From NCBI RefSeq assembly GCF_907165205.1, contig NC_058196.1, forward strand, positions 9,342,501 through 9,406,500: DNA of 64,000 nucleotides, in the 5' to 3' direction. The notes beneath the pieces were generated by a model. The model was given only the letters and a program-made list of their open reading frames with translations, made no database searches and was not told the DNA's origin. Positions 34,590-44,467 of this stretch are shown piece by piece (the first letter of the stretch is position 1; every line of letters begins with the position of its first letter). This stretch comes from Coccinella septempunctata (lineage: Eukaryota; Arthropoda; Insecta; Coleoptera; Coccinellidae). Position numbers and translations under genes: made by a program.

Positions 34590-35337
34590 GACTTTAGCCT
34601 TGCGGCTTTCACACTCCTCTCCAGAGGAAAATTTACTTATCTCAGATATCTCAGATATCAAAAGGATTAAGCTCTGTTGGAGCCCTTTCCAGGTTTTCGG
34701 GCTCGTGGTGGTGGTCGGGTTCGGGTCGCTCCTCGGCTCCCTGCTGTAGGTTGGATTCCTGCTCCACCCGCACTTCCTGTCGGAGCAGACGGTGTTCCTC
34801 TGCATTCCCCATGTACTTGCGTACAGTTCTCGCCGTTCCGAGCAGTACCGCCTTCTGCATGACTTTATAAATATTTTCGTCCAACTGAAGTTTTCTCAAG
34901 TTCTCTAGTAGTTTCTTCGGTATCAGGCCTGTAGATGAAATGACAATAGGGATGGTCTTTATATCTTTCAGCTTCCACTGTCTTCTGGTTTGTTCCTCGA
35001 GATCTCTGTATTTTGAAATTTTTTCAGTGTGTCTATCTAGAAGATTGTTATTATTTGGAATTGCCACGTCGATGAATAGTGCTGTGTCCTCATCCTTATT
35101 GAGCAATATGAGGTCTGGTCTATTGTGGGTTATTTTCCGGTCTGTGAGAACAGTGCGATCCCAGTAGAGCTTGTGATGTTCGTTTTCCAGCACAGCATCG
35201 GGATGGTAATTGTAATAAGGAACACTTTTCGAAGTTAGAAGTTGGTGTTTTAGTGCCAATTCTTGGTGAAGAATCTTGGCAACAGCATCATGTCTATTTT
35301 TGTACTCTGTGCCCGCGAACTTCTGACATCCCCCGGT
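34590..35337 (-). mobile_element. R4 family A, 5'-truncated copy R4-4
   Basis: Contains only the last ~750 bp of family A. It starts inside the zinc-knuckle codons (GGCQKFAGTEYK) directly against ATTATT repeats, and its 3' end is next to (TAA)n that leads into R4-3. The open frame (to 34651) covers the endonuclease core RPDLILL...ALFIDVAIP. It is a classic 5'-truncated LINE insertion in a TAA tract. It differs from R4-5 by scattered substitutions. Confidence 0.88.
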
Positions 35338-35419
35338 GATTATTATTATTATTATTATGACTTTAGCCTTGCGGCTTTCACACTCCTCTCCAGAGGAAAA
35401 TTCACTTATCCCAGATATC

Positions 35420-36763
35420 TCAGATATCAAAAGGATTAAGCTCTGTTGGAGCCCTTTCCAGGTTTTCGGGCTCGTGGTGGTGGTCGGGTCCGGGTCGCTC
35501 CTCGCCTCCCTGCTGTAGGTTGGATTCCTGCTCCACCCGCGCTTCCTGTCGGAGCAGACGGTGTTCCTCTGCATTCCCCATGTACTTGCGTACAGTTCTC
35601 GCCGTTCCGAGCAGTACCGCCTTCTGCATGACTCTATAGATATTTTCGTCCAACTGAAGTTTCCTCAAGTTCTCTAGTAGTTTCTTCGGTATCAGGCCTG
35701 TAGATGAAATGACAATAGGGATGGTCTTGATATCTTTCAGCTTCCACTGTCGTCTGGTCTGTTCCTCGAGATCTCTGTATTTTGAAATTTTTTCAGTGTG
35801 CCTATCCAGAAGATTGGTATTATTTGGAATTGCCACGTCGATGAATAGTGCTCTGTCCTCATCCTTATTGAGCAATATGAGGTCTGGTCTATTGTGGGTT
35901 ATTTTTCGGTCTGTGAGAACCGTGCGATCCCAGTAGAGCTTGTGATGTTCGTTTTCCAGCACAGCATCCGGATGGTAATTGTAATAAGGAACCTTTTTCG
36001 AAGTCAGAAGTTGGTGTTTTAGTGCCAATTCTTGGTGAAGAATCTTAGCAACAGCATCATGTCTGTTTTTGTACTCCGTGCCCGCGAACTTCTGACATCC
36101 GCCGGTGATGTGCTGGATAGTTTCATGTGTCGCACAGCCATAACGACAGCTATCGTCCGCCACTGAGGCATCCTTGGCGATGTACTTCATGTAATTTCTT
36201 GTTGGAATCACCTGATCCTGGATGGCGAGCATGAAGCCCTCTGTCTCAGTAAACAACCTTCCGGAAGTCAACCAGTAGTTCGACGCAGATATATCGACGT
36301 AATCATGGTTGACCTCGTTCTGGTGCCTCCCATGCAAAGATTTGCCAATCAGTTTCTGCATCTTACTTTCTGCAGAGTGTTCGACGGTTTCCAAGTGATC
36401 CTGTTGTAGCTTTAATGGTGTAGAACTATCAGCAACACAAACTGCTCGATGGAGTTCTGACGAAGCTGCCTTGTTCAAGAAATATTTTCGAAGTCCTTCA
36501 ATTTCCTGGGACATACGGTTGGACAAATCAACAATTCCTCTACCCCCAAGATGTCGTGGCAGCTCTGTCCGTTCTATTGAGCTTTTGGGGTGATGTTTAT
36601 TGTGTTTAGTCAGCATCGTCCTTATTTTTCTCTGTAAAGCTGCTAAATCGGTGGTCGTCCAAGAGATAATACCAAATGAATAGCTCAGCGCCGAGCAAGC
36701 GTAGGTGTTAATCGCTTTTATCAGATTCTTGCTGTTAAGACCAGTTCTCATTATCCTCCTCAA
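35420..36763 (-). pseudogene. R4-5 C-terminal linker, zinc knuckle and endonuclease
   Basis: Same frame as the RT piece, downstream of the nonsense codon. ELPRHLGGRGIVDL, a Cys/His knuckle (CRYGC...HITGGC), PD-(D/E)XK core RPDLILL...ALFIDVAIP, and an acidic Pro/His tail. Apart from the single stop the whole C-terminus is intact, so loss of function rests on that stop and on the MULE. Confidence 0.85.
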
Positions 36764-36787
36764 TCTTCGGGTGAACTCCTCCGTTAA

Positions 36788-37614
36788 TTATTTCTTCATC
36801 TGGGTCTGATTGATTTTTCTTGCCTGTTTTATGCCTAGATACTTGTATGTGTCTCCTTCCTTTAATGCTTCAATTTCTGCACCTTCCTTGAGTTTGAACG
36901 TACCATCTTCTATTTTCCCTCTCGTTATGTTCAGCAGTCGACATTTTTCTAGTCCAAACTTCATTTTGATGTCTTCCGAGAATCCTTCCACCATTTTCAG
37001 CATCAGTTGCATTTGTTTTTTGGTAGATGCGAAGAGTTTCAAGTCGTCCATGTAAAGGAGATGATTCAGTTTCATCATAGTTCTACTGCCGCTCTTGATG
37101 GAAAATCCGTAGTCCGTAGAATTCAATCTATGAGACAAGGGATTCAGGGCCATGCAGAACCACAGAGGGCTCAGCGAGTCTCCTTGGAAAATTCCGCGTC
37201 TTATTGGAATAGGTCCTGTTGTAATGGAGCAATCTACTGCTTTCATTTGAAGACTAGTACGCCAGGTTGACATGGCGTTTTTCAGGAACTTAACAATATT
37301 GGGATCCACCTTGTAAATCTTCAAGATCGTCAAGAGCCATTCGTGAGGTATAGAATCGAATGCTTTTTTGTAGTCTATGTACGCAGCGTAAAGATTCCTT
37401 CGCTTGGAGAATGCTTGATTGCAGATAACCGAATCTATTATTAGTTGTTCTTTGCACCCTCGGCTGTCTTTGGTGCATCCTTTCTGTTGCATGGCGATGA
37501 TGTTATTCCTTTCGCAATGGTTGTGAATTCGGTTCGAAATGCACGATGTGATTAATTTGTACATCGTTGGAAGACATGTGATTGGTCGGTACTTGGATGG
37601 GTCTTCTGTATTCC
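36788..37614 (-). pseudogene. R4-5 reverse transcriptase, to a nonsense codon
   Basis: After the MULE the R4 frame resumes with ...EDPSKYRPITCLPTMYKL. Motif A is YIDYKKAFDSIPHEW, motif B GIFQGDSLSPLWF and the catalytic motif YMDDLKLF. It stops at TAA 36786-36788, where family C has a Glu codon (KEELRTEF versus KK-stop-LTEEF). The identical stop occurs in copy R4-7. Confidence 0.85.
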
Positions 37615-37623
37615 TTTGGTCTT
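37615..37623. other. MULE target-site duplication, left copy
   Basis: TTTGGTCTT immediately left of the MULE terminus AGCATACACTAATT. The same nine bases are at 42723-42731. Confidence 0.92.
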
Positions 37624-38025
37624 AGCATACACTAATTTCTCCCTGATGCGAACCAATCAGGAAACAGCACATGTCATGCGACAACGATAGAGAGAGAGGG
37701 AGAGTGGGAGTTGTCTCTGTCTCTGTCGTATTCTTCAACTTGAAGAATTTGTAACGGTCTTTCCACTCTTTCCGCCATTCAATTCTGAATTGTTCTGATA
37801 GTTGCTTACTTGCCCAAACATTTGTGCTCTGAAAGCTGCTACTGAATATTTTGAGAATATATTTGGAATATCTTCAAGCAATTTTCATTGCTCTAATTTA
37901 TATCTATTATATTTCTACGAGCTTGCCGGAGTTGAGACTAGTACCAAACGATTTCTCATGAAAAACTGCATCTATAAAAAAATTACGAACAAAATCGATC
38001 ACTGTCCGTAAAGTAAAGTCCAGCC

Positions 38026-38240
38026 CAGGAGTTTCTTCAAATTAAAGCAATTTTTATTGCTCTAATTCATATCTATTGTATTTCAGGAGTTTCTTCAAAT
38101 TAAAGCAATTTTTATTGCTCTAATTCATATCTATTGTATTTCAGGAGTTTCTTCAAATTAAAGCAATTTTTATTGCTCTAATTCATATCTATTGTATTTC
38201 AGGAGTTTCTTCAAATTAAAGCAATTTTCATTGCTTCAAT
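38026..38240 (+). repeat. 58-bp tandem repeat in the MULE leader (about 4 units)
   Basis: Exact 58-bp period: CAGGAGTTTCTTCAAATTAA starts at 38026, 38084, 38142 and 38200. Each unit contains a branch-point-like CTAAT, a pyrimidine-rich run and TTTCAG. That makes a row of potential 3' splice sites 45-260 bp before the start codon. A diverged extra half-unit lies at 37877-37915. Confidence 0.92.
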
Positions 38241-38282
38241 TTTTAACTTGTAGTTTAGCTTTCAGGAAATAGATTCTTGAAC

Positions 38283-41011
38283 ATGGATGGGGAAAAGTAT
38301 GTATTCACTGTTATGTTATGTTATTATACATATTATTGATTCATTATTAAAACCTCATATTTCAGCGATAAACTGATTTGTCAAATCTGTAAAAAGAAAT
38401 ACTCTAGTGTTTCGGCGAAATATCGCCATTTGCGAGATGTTCATAATGAACAACCTATTGCAAAACAGACAGTGCATATAAAATGCCCCATTTGCCCTCA
38501 AGAAGAAAAAGTAGCTCTTGAGTCTCATGATATGCTGATTAATCACTTACAGCAGATTCATTCTCTAAGTATCAAGACATCACTTTTTACTTTTAAGAAT
38601 GAAGAAGAATTTGAGACTTGGAGAGCACTTGATAACAGAAATGTGGATTACGTAAAACGAAGAGATCGTAAAATCAGCGATGGACAGGTGGTATATTATG
38701 AATGCAATCGTAGTAATTTTTCAGGTTTGTACCTATTTGTTATTCATCATAATATTTACAAGTGAAGTATTATTATTTCACCAGCGATAATGTAATATCA
38801 TCTATCTGTTCCATTTTTAGGATATACTAGCCAATGTAGCAAACGCAGCATGAAAACTGGGGGAAGTATCAAAATCTCTGGTTTCTGCCCTTCTAGAATT
38901 CGTGTGAAGATATGTAATACAGGTAAATATTGTAATATTTTAGTTGTATTCTCTAGAGCGATATACTGAATATGTTCAAGGGGTGGATGTTAAATTTGTT
39001 GAAACACATGTTGGTCATGACGATCTACTGCGATCTAAACATTTGACAAAGGACCAGCAGGAAATGATTGCTAGTAAATTGGCAGCTGGAGTCACAAAAG
39101 AAAGAATTTTGGAAGATGCAAGAACTATAACCGGCAATAAGCTAGAAAGAATTAATGTGCTTAAAAGGGCAGATCTTGCTTATATTATAAGAAAATTCAA
39201 CATAGAGAAGAGGAGACATGATGATGACATGGTTGCCACCACTTTGAAAGTGAAAGAGTGGAACAGTCAAGGAAAAAATTATGTTTTTTTGTTCAAGCAA
39301 ATTGGTATGTATATTATTCAAAATTGTGCCTTCATTCCTATTCTTTCTTTACAAATTGTAAAATTATCAGGAGAAACCTACCCAGGATTGAAGGCAGAAG
39401 ACTTTGCTCTAGGATTCATGAACGATGATATGGAGAGAAAGCTCAAACAATTCAAAAGGATAATATGCATCGATGGAACCCATGGCACAAACTCAAGACA
39501 TTATGATCTGACTATAGTTTTAGTCAAAGATGAGAATAAAATCGGTTTCCCGGTGGCTTTCTTATTATCGAATAGACTGGATCAAACCATCCAAAATATT
39601 TTTTTTGATGCTTTGAAATCTAAGATTGGAGAGCCAGTGGACGCAGAATATATTATGACCGATGATGATATAAAATATTATAATGCATGGTGTCAGGTAT
39701 TGAAGAACATAGCTACATATTGGATTTATGTTACAGCTATTAAATTTTTAATACATTTTCCAGGCAATGGTAACAGAAAGAAAGCCAAGAAGGCTCCTCT
39801 GTACTTGGCATGTTATTAAGAATTGGAATATACAGGGGAGAAACAAGTTGAAGAATGTGGACAACAAAAAAGAGATGAAAAATAGAATGCGAAAAATTTT
39901 GAAGGAGACTGATGTATCAACATTCCACAAGATGAAAGACGAATATTTCAAGCATTTGGAAGAAGGACAGGAAAATGAATTTTTGAAATATTTAAAGAAG
40001 TGAGTTGTTTTAAATGTGGAAGAGTATAATTGAAGATTTTCATAAATGTTTTTCAGTTATTATTTCCAAAGTGAAGAAAGAATCATGATGTGGGCTCACT
40101 GCCACAGAGTAAATGTTGGGATTAATACCAACATGGCTATAGAAAGCCTGAATAAAGTATTGAAGTACAATAAAATGAGGGGAAATCAGAATTTACGGTA
40201 TTGTTTTGAAGGATGCACCACGAATAATAATCATATTCTATAAAATGTATTGTAGGGTAGAGAAATTACTGGACACTTTGGAGGAATTGGTAAATGAAAA
40301 GATGTGGAAAAACATTATTGACACGGAAAGACCTTCTGCCAATCACTACCAGGCCAGAGTTAACCGAGAAGCTCATTCGAAAGCAGAAAATGGACTGACC
40401 GATAAAGTAGTATGCTTAGAAACTGGTGAGTTTAGAGTACCATCGGAATCCGTGAGTAATAAATTTTATATTGTGTCATATAATGAGTTGTGTGATAAGG
40501 ATTGCACATCTCTATATTGCATTAAGTGCAAAATATGCATCCATAGGTTTAGATGTCAATGTGCAGAGTTTACTATAAAAGCTGCCATGTGTAAACATAT
40601 ACATGCAGTTGCTCTGGTCGCAGAGAGAAGCGATTCTGTTTTAGGTGTGAGAACTGTAAATGATGATGATGAGGACAACAACTTATATATATGTCAACCA
40701 TCAACAAGTAGGGCTGCTTATGAAATGGATGTCCAGAGTGTCGTAGGTGGATCCAGTCAAATTACAAATGATCCAATAGATTCTACTACAAAAGATGTAA
40801 GTCTTTGTGATGATTCATGCATATGGTTCTTCATAGTTTATTATAGATTGTATTAGAACAAGCTAGAATGCAGCTTGGTTTATTGGATGTGGGTACCCTT
40901 CGTAACATTGCAAAAATTATTAGAGACGCTTATAACTTGCAATGCAATAATGCTTCTACCAGCAGAAAAAGAAAAATAGAGAAACAGTTGTATTTCCCAA
41001 GTAAGAAGTAG
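38283..41011 (+). CDS. MULE transposase, 735 aa, nine exons
   Basis: Exons by consensus borders and frame: 38283-38296, 38366-38724, 38821-38922, 38981-39304, 39371-39696, 39764-39999, 40057-40197, 40256-40796 and 40847-41011. All phases join; the total is 2208 nt including TAG. Introns are 49-98 nt. Two N-terminal C2H2 fingers (C10, C13, H26, H31 and C45, C48, H65, H70) precede a Cys-containing region like that of other MULE/FLYWCH proteins. The DDE catalytic residues are likely D301 in CIDGTHGTN, D364 in MTDDD and E483 in MAIESLNK. A SWIM zinc motif (RCQC...CKHIH) lies near 600-615. It should cut and paste its own ends. Exon 4's acceptor (TTCAAG) is the weakest border; no nonsense codon was found. 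Confidence 0.85.
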
Positions 41012-42560
41012 TCAAGTTGCACATCATGTTGGTGGAGTCAAAAGGTTTATTGTCTATGGAATAAATGTATGTTTTCTAATGTATTGGGGCTTGGTATGAT
41101 GTGTAAATGTAGCTTATTTTGATTATTCCAGATCAATATGAAGAAGACTCTTTGCCTTTTCAGTTTCTTTTGAAATACTGCATGTCATTTACTCAAATCT
41201 ACTAACTAACAGGTGATATAATGGAAGGTTGTAAGGTTATCGACAAATAAAGCATGTTTTTTAACACCAAATAAAAGTACGATTCAAGGTAGTGGTAATA
41301 AAAAGAATTTCAAAAAGGAAGTATTTTTTCTATAATTTATAGAAGCTTGATGTACATTTGAATTTTATTTTTTGAGTATTCTAGATCTAAATGAGATAAT
41401 TAAATAATGTTAGAAGAGGAAAATTGGAATTGAAAGAGTCCTTATGTATTTTTCTATTGCAACATGTTGGTATAAGGATGGTTTTAAGGCCATACTTGAA
41501 AGAGGTTGGTCAATTTTTAATTGATTTGACACATAATTAATTTTCAATCTTGTACAGCTTTCTATTTCAGGCTTTGAATTTCAACCACCTCGGAGAAGAC
41601 TCTAATTTCCCTTTATGGAAGAATCAAGATAAGATGTCCTTCAGTATTGAATATCTCCTGTTAATTTTGTTTGGTTTTTTTTTGTAAACACGGGGAGGCA
41701 GGGTTTTTTCTTCTGAGGTTTTTCCCTGAGCTCTTGTATCATACGCAGAATTGTATGGTTCCCCGTTGCACTAACCTCAGCTAAATATTAACATGAATAA
41801 AGAAGCATGTTAATCAAAGCAAGACTTTTTTTTCCTTTACTCCTTAGAATGAAACTGATTTAAGTTTTTCCAAATCATAATACAAAATATAAGTATGTTC
41901 TGTACTAATCAGAGAGAGATGATCAAATCTTAGCTAAATACTAACATAACAATAATGAAGCACATTTATCAATAGCGAGACATTTTTTCTTTTACTCCTC
42001 AGTAGGAAATTAATTTCAGATTTTTTGAGCCTTTCCAATTATAATACAAAGTGACTTACTGTCGGTATGTACGAATCATAATTTTTTAGAGATGATCAAA
42101 TGAAATATACAAAAAAAGACAATATTATTTGTGGCATTATTTTCACTGCTTCACAAATAATGGATCATGCTTATTCGTAACTCGCTATCGAATTGCTGTA
42201 ATCAAAATTTCTTAATTTTTCACTTCAGAGTTTTTGAATTGTACTCGAACTGTATGTAATTTGCGAAAAGTTGAACTCGTAATCGTAATGCCCAAATGAA
42301 TTACTACAATATTTCTGCTTGTTTTTTATTACAAAATTGATGACAAATCTATATATTCTAACTTTAAATTCATTTGATAATCCGCGAGTCTTCGAAAATT
42401 TAGAACAAAATATATGCACACGAACAAACAACACGCAAACATCTTTGCTCTCCACAAAAGTAATTAAATTTAGGCCTTTAAATAACACGCAAATATGAGA
42501 AAGAATAGCACATTCCACCAGCTACAATCAAAACATTTTTGTTTTGATCATGTCGTTGTC
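41012..42560 (+). other. MULE 3' region with polyadenylation signals and a 150-bp duplication
   Basis: AATAAA occurs at 41244 and 41268, suitable for the transposase mRNA. Segments 41784-41930 and 41934-42085 are direct diverged copies (AGCTAAATAYTAACAT, TTTCCTTTACTCCTYAG, and a GAGATGATCAAAT end). No further coding region was recognised up to the right terminal repeat. Confidence 0.6.
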
Positions 42561-42617
42561 ACTCTGTCACTATCGGAATACAGGTTATGTTGTTTATGGT
42601 GCCCTTTGGATTTCCTA

Positions 42618-42644
42618 CACGTCGACGACCTAATCGTCGACGTG
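42618..42644. other. 11-bp perfect hairpin near the MULE right end
   Basis: CACGTCGACGA and TCGTCGACGTG separated by CCTAA, about 80 bp inside the right terminus. No counterpart is seen at the left end. Confidence 0.85.
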
Positions 42645-42722
42645 GGGAGGAAATTAGTGGTATACAGTGCTGTTTCCTGATTGGTCGAGAAATTTCGTAC
42701 CAGGGAGGAATTAGTGTATGCT

Positions 42723-42731
42723 TTTGGTCTT
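42723..42731. other. MULE target-site duplication, right copy
   Basis: TTTGGTCTT directly after the right terminus, identical to 37615-37623. Confidence 0.92.
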
Positions 42732-44403
42732 TAGGTAACAAGTATGTTGTGCCATGTGTAAGGAATACTGGCATTCTTTCAGGATGTTCAATGACATCAT
42801 TTATTGCGGAGGTCAATTTGTCATGCATGATCCAAAGTTTCTTGATCCAGAAGTTCTGTAATCCATCCGGCCCAGGTGCTTTCCAGTTGTGAAGTCCTCT
42901 GATAGCTGATTTTACTTCTTCAATTGTGATCTTGTCATGCTGCATCGGTTCATATTTTGTAGCTTCAGATTTTTCATCTTCAATCCATCCGGTGTCTCCA
43001 TTGAACTGAGGTTTCGTTGATAATTGTTCGGTCCAGAATTGTTCTATGGCTTCCTCTGGTGGTAACTTTCCATTTTCTCCATCCGACGATGTGAGTGACC
43101 GGTAGAAAGATTCTTCCGACTTCTCGAATGAATTATTGTCTCTTTTCCGGCTATAATTGCTTTTATATCTTCTCAGGCGTTCTGCATACAGACTTAATTT
43201 TTGCTTCAGAGTGTCGAGGCAATGGTGAGCTGTAGCATTCTCTCTAGCTTTCACAACCTTTCTTCCTCGATTCCCGTTCAAGTACTCCGTCAGTCGTCCA
43301 ATGTCTCTTCTTAGCCTTTCTGTTTTGTGTTGAAGACGTTTCTGCCATGCTGGCGCGTGTAATTTGTGTAATTTTGGACCATCATTGTTCGTTTGGCGAA
43401 TTTTCGCCCCTATGGTTTTCGCTGTCGTTAGCGCTGCACAGTGAAAAACTAGATGCAGATATTCCAATGAACTTCCGTTCTGTAGGTATTCAGGTAAAAC
43501 GTCCTTATTCAAGATGTCGATTATAAGTGACAGTTTCTTGGATGTATTGAGTCGTGGAGGTGCTACTCGATGAAGAGGATCTGTTCCTTCCAGTTCGGCA
43601 AAGTATCTCCTCATGTCAGAGTCAACTTGTCGGTGGAGCTCTTCCCTATCGTCCTGGTGTTCAGGCTCACTTGCGTTGCAAGATGGACTTTCAGTATCAG
43701 TTTCTTCTACCCGTTGTTGCCCAAGCATGTGAATTTCATCAGAGGTGTTGGTGTCATTCTCCATTGCAGGCGGACGCTGAAGTTCTCGTTTAATTGCGTC
43801 GATTCGGGCCATTGGTATTAGTTCATTTCTCAGAATTACGCGGTACTGGTCTGCCACTCGTTGTTCAGTGACATTGAGATTTGGGTAGGCGTTGCAGAAT
43901 TCCTCATGGAGCCTTTTCCTATAGTTGTTCGTGTTCTGCCCTAGTCCCGTGATGGAGTTATATATGCGCACTATAGTTTCATTCATGGACGTTGTCCATT
44001 TCATGCGCTTTCTAACTAACCCCGCTTGGGTGAGCACTGGCTGAATATCCTGCGCAGCACCTTCAGCGGTTCGAGTCGGCAATTGAATTGGACTCGTTGG
44101 TTGATGTTGTTGCTTTGGAGCTGTAGCTTCTTTTGCAGCAGGAGCCCGCTTCCTCAACATCCTGCCACCGACGTCCCGCATGCTGTCATGTCCAGCGCCT
44201 GCTCCAGACATGCCCTGACGATCCCCAGGCAGCGACTTGTTTCCGAGGCTTCTCGTTATCACCATTTTCATGGGTTTGTGCTCCCCTTTCTCGGTTTGGG
44301 TGAGGGGTAGAGAAATGAGAGCAGAAAGAGCACCCCTATAAAGGATGTGAAAGAGAGAGGAAAAGGGAATGGGACTGCGGACAGCAGGCGTGGCTGGCTG
44401 CAC
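42732..44403 (-). pseudogene. R4-5 N-terminal half of the polyprotein
   Basis: Open from about 44403 to the MULE boundary. Gln/Pro-rich N-terminus, Myb-like domain (MKWTTSMNETIV...TEQRVADQYRVILRN) and an acidic spacer. A basic helical region (RLRRDIGRLTEYLNGNRGRK) follows, then HNWKAPGPDGLQNFWIKK and TYLLPKDQ, which starts the RT. The frame continues for 57 codons into the MULE end, which is meaningless. A first ATG at 44403 or one at 44272 (MKMVITRS) may be the start. Confidence 0.85.
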
Positions 44404-44467
44404 CGTCTACGTCGTTACGATGGCTGCCCGGCAGGCCATCTACCAGATCGCTGCCAGACATTATTAT

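Larger units (their letters stand above)
37624..42722 (+). mobile_element. Mutator-like element (MULE), 5.1 kb, apparently complete
   Basis: The ends are AGCATACACTAATTTCTCCC and the inverted AGCATACACTAATTCCTCCC. The terminal repeat continues through ACCAATCAGGAAACAGCAC with a 9-nt length difference, about 46-56 bp in all. An exact 9-bp target duplication flanks it, in the 8-11 bp range typical of Mutator elements. The interior holds one spliced transposase gene on the plus strand, with a 58-bp tandem repeat in its leader and a 150-bp duplication behind it. The host R4 reading frame is continuous if element and one duplicate are removed. The insertion is younger than the R4 copy. Confidence 0.93.
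35359..44459 (-). mobile_element. R4 family A, full-length copy R4-5, split by a MULE
   Basis: Reading the minus strand, the element starts at 44459 (GTCTGGCAGCG) and ends at 35359 (GCAAGGCTAAAGTC). A 5099-bp MULE plus a 9-bp target duplication interrupts it between 42731 and 37624, just after LLPKDQ at the start of the RT. The remaining R4 sequence adds up to about 4.0 kb, the same as family C. Both outer ends touch TAA repeats. Besides the MULE, the coding region has one nonsense codon at 36786-36788. Confidence 0.9.

Noticed and set aside
34677..35631. Pro/Arg/Ala-rich open frames opposite the R4 3' ends (also at 29086 and 44555)
   Set aside because: Antisense shadows of the conserved R4 C-terminal tail; they recur only because the LINE copies recur.
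38923..38943. A 21-nt intron in the MULE gene (GTAAAT...TTTTAG)
   Set aside because: Too short for an animal intron and it breaks the frame. A 58-nt intron to TTCAAG at 38980 keeps the frame.
40797..40856. Acceptor TATTAG at 40856 for the last MULE exon
   Set aside because: It puts the last exon out of frame; the acceptor TTATAG at 40846 keeps a continuous frame to the stop.
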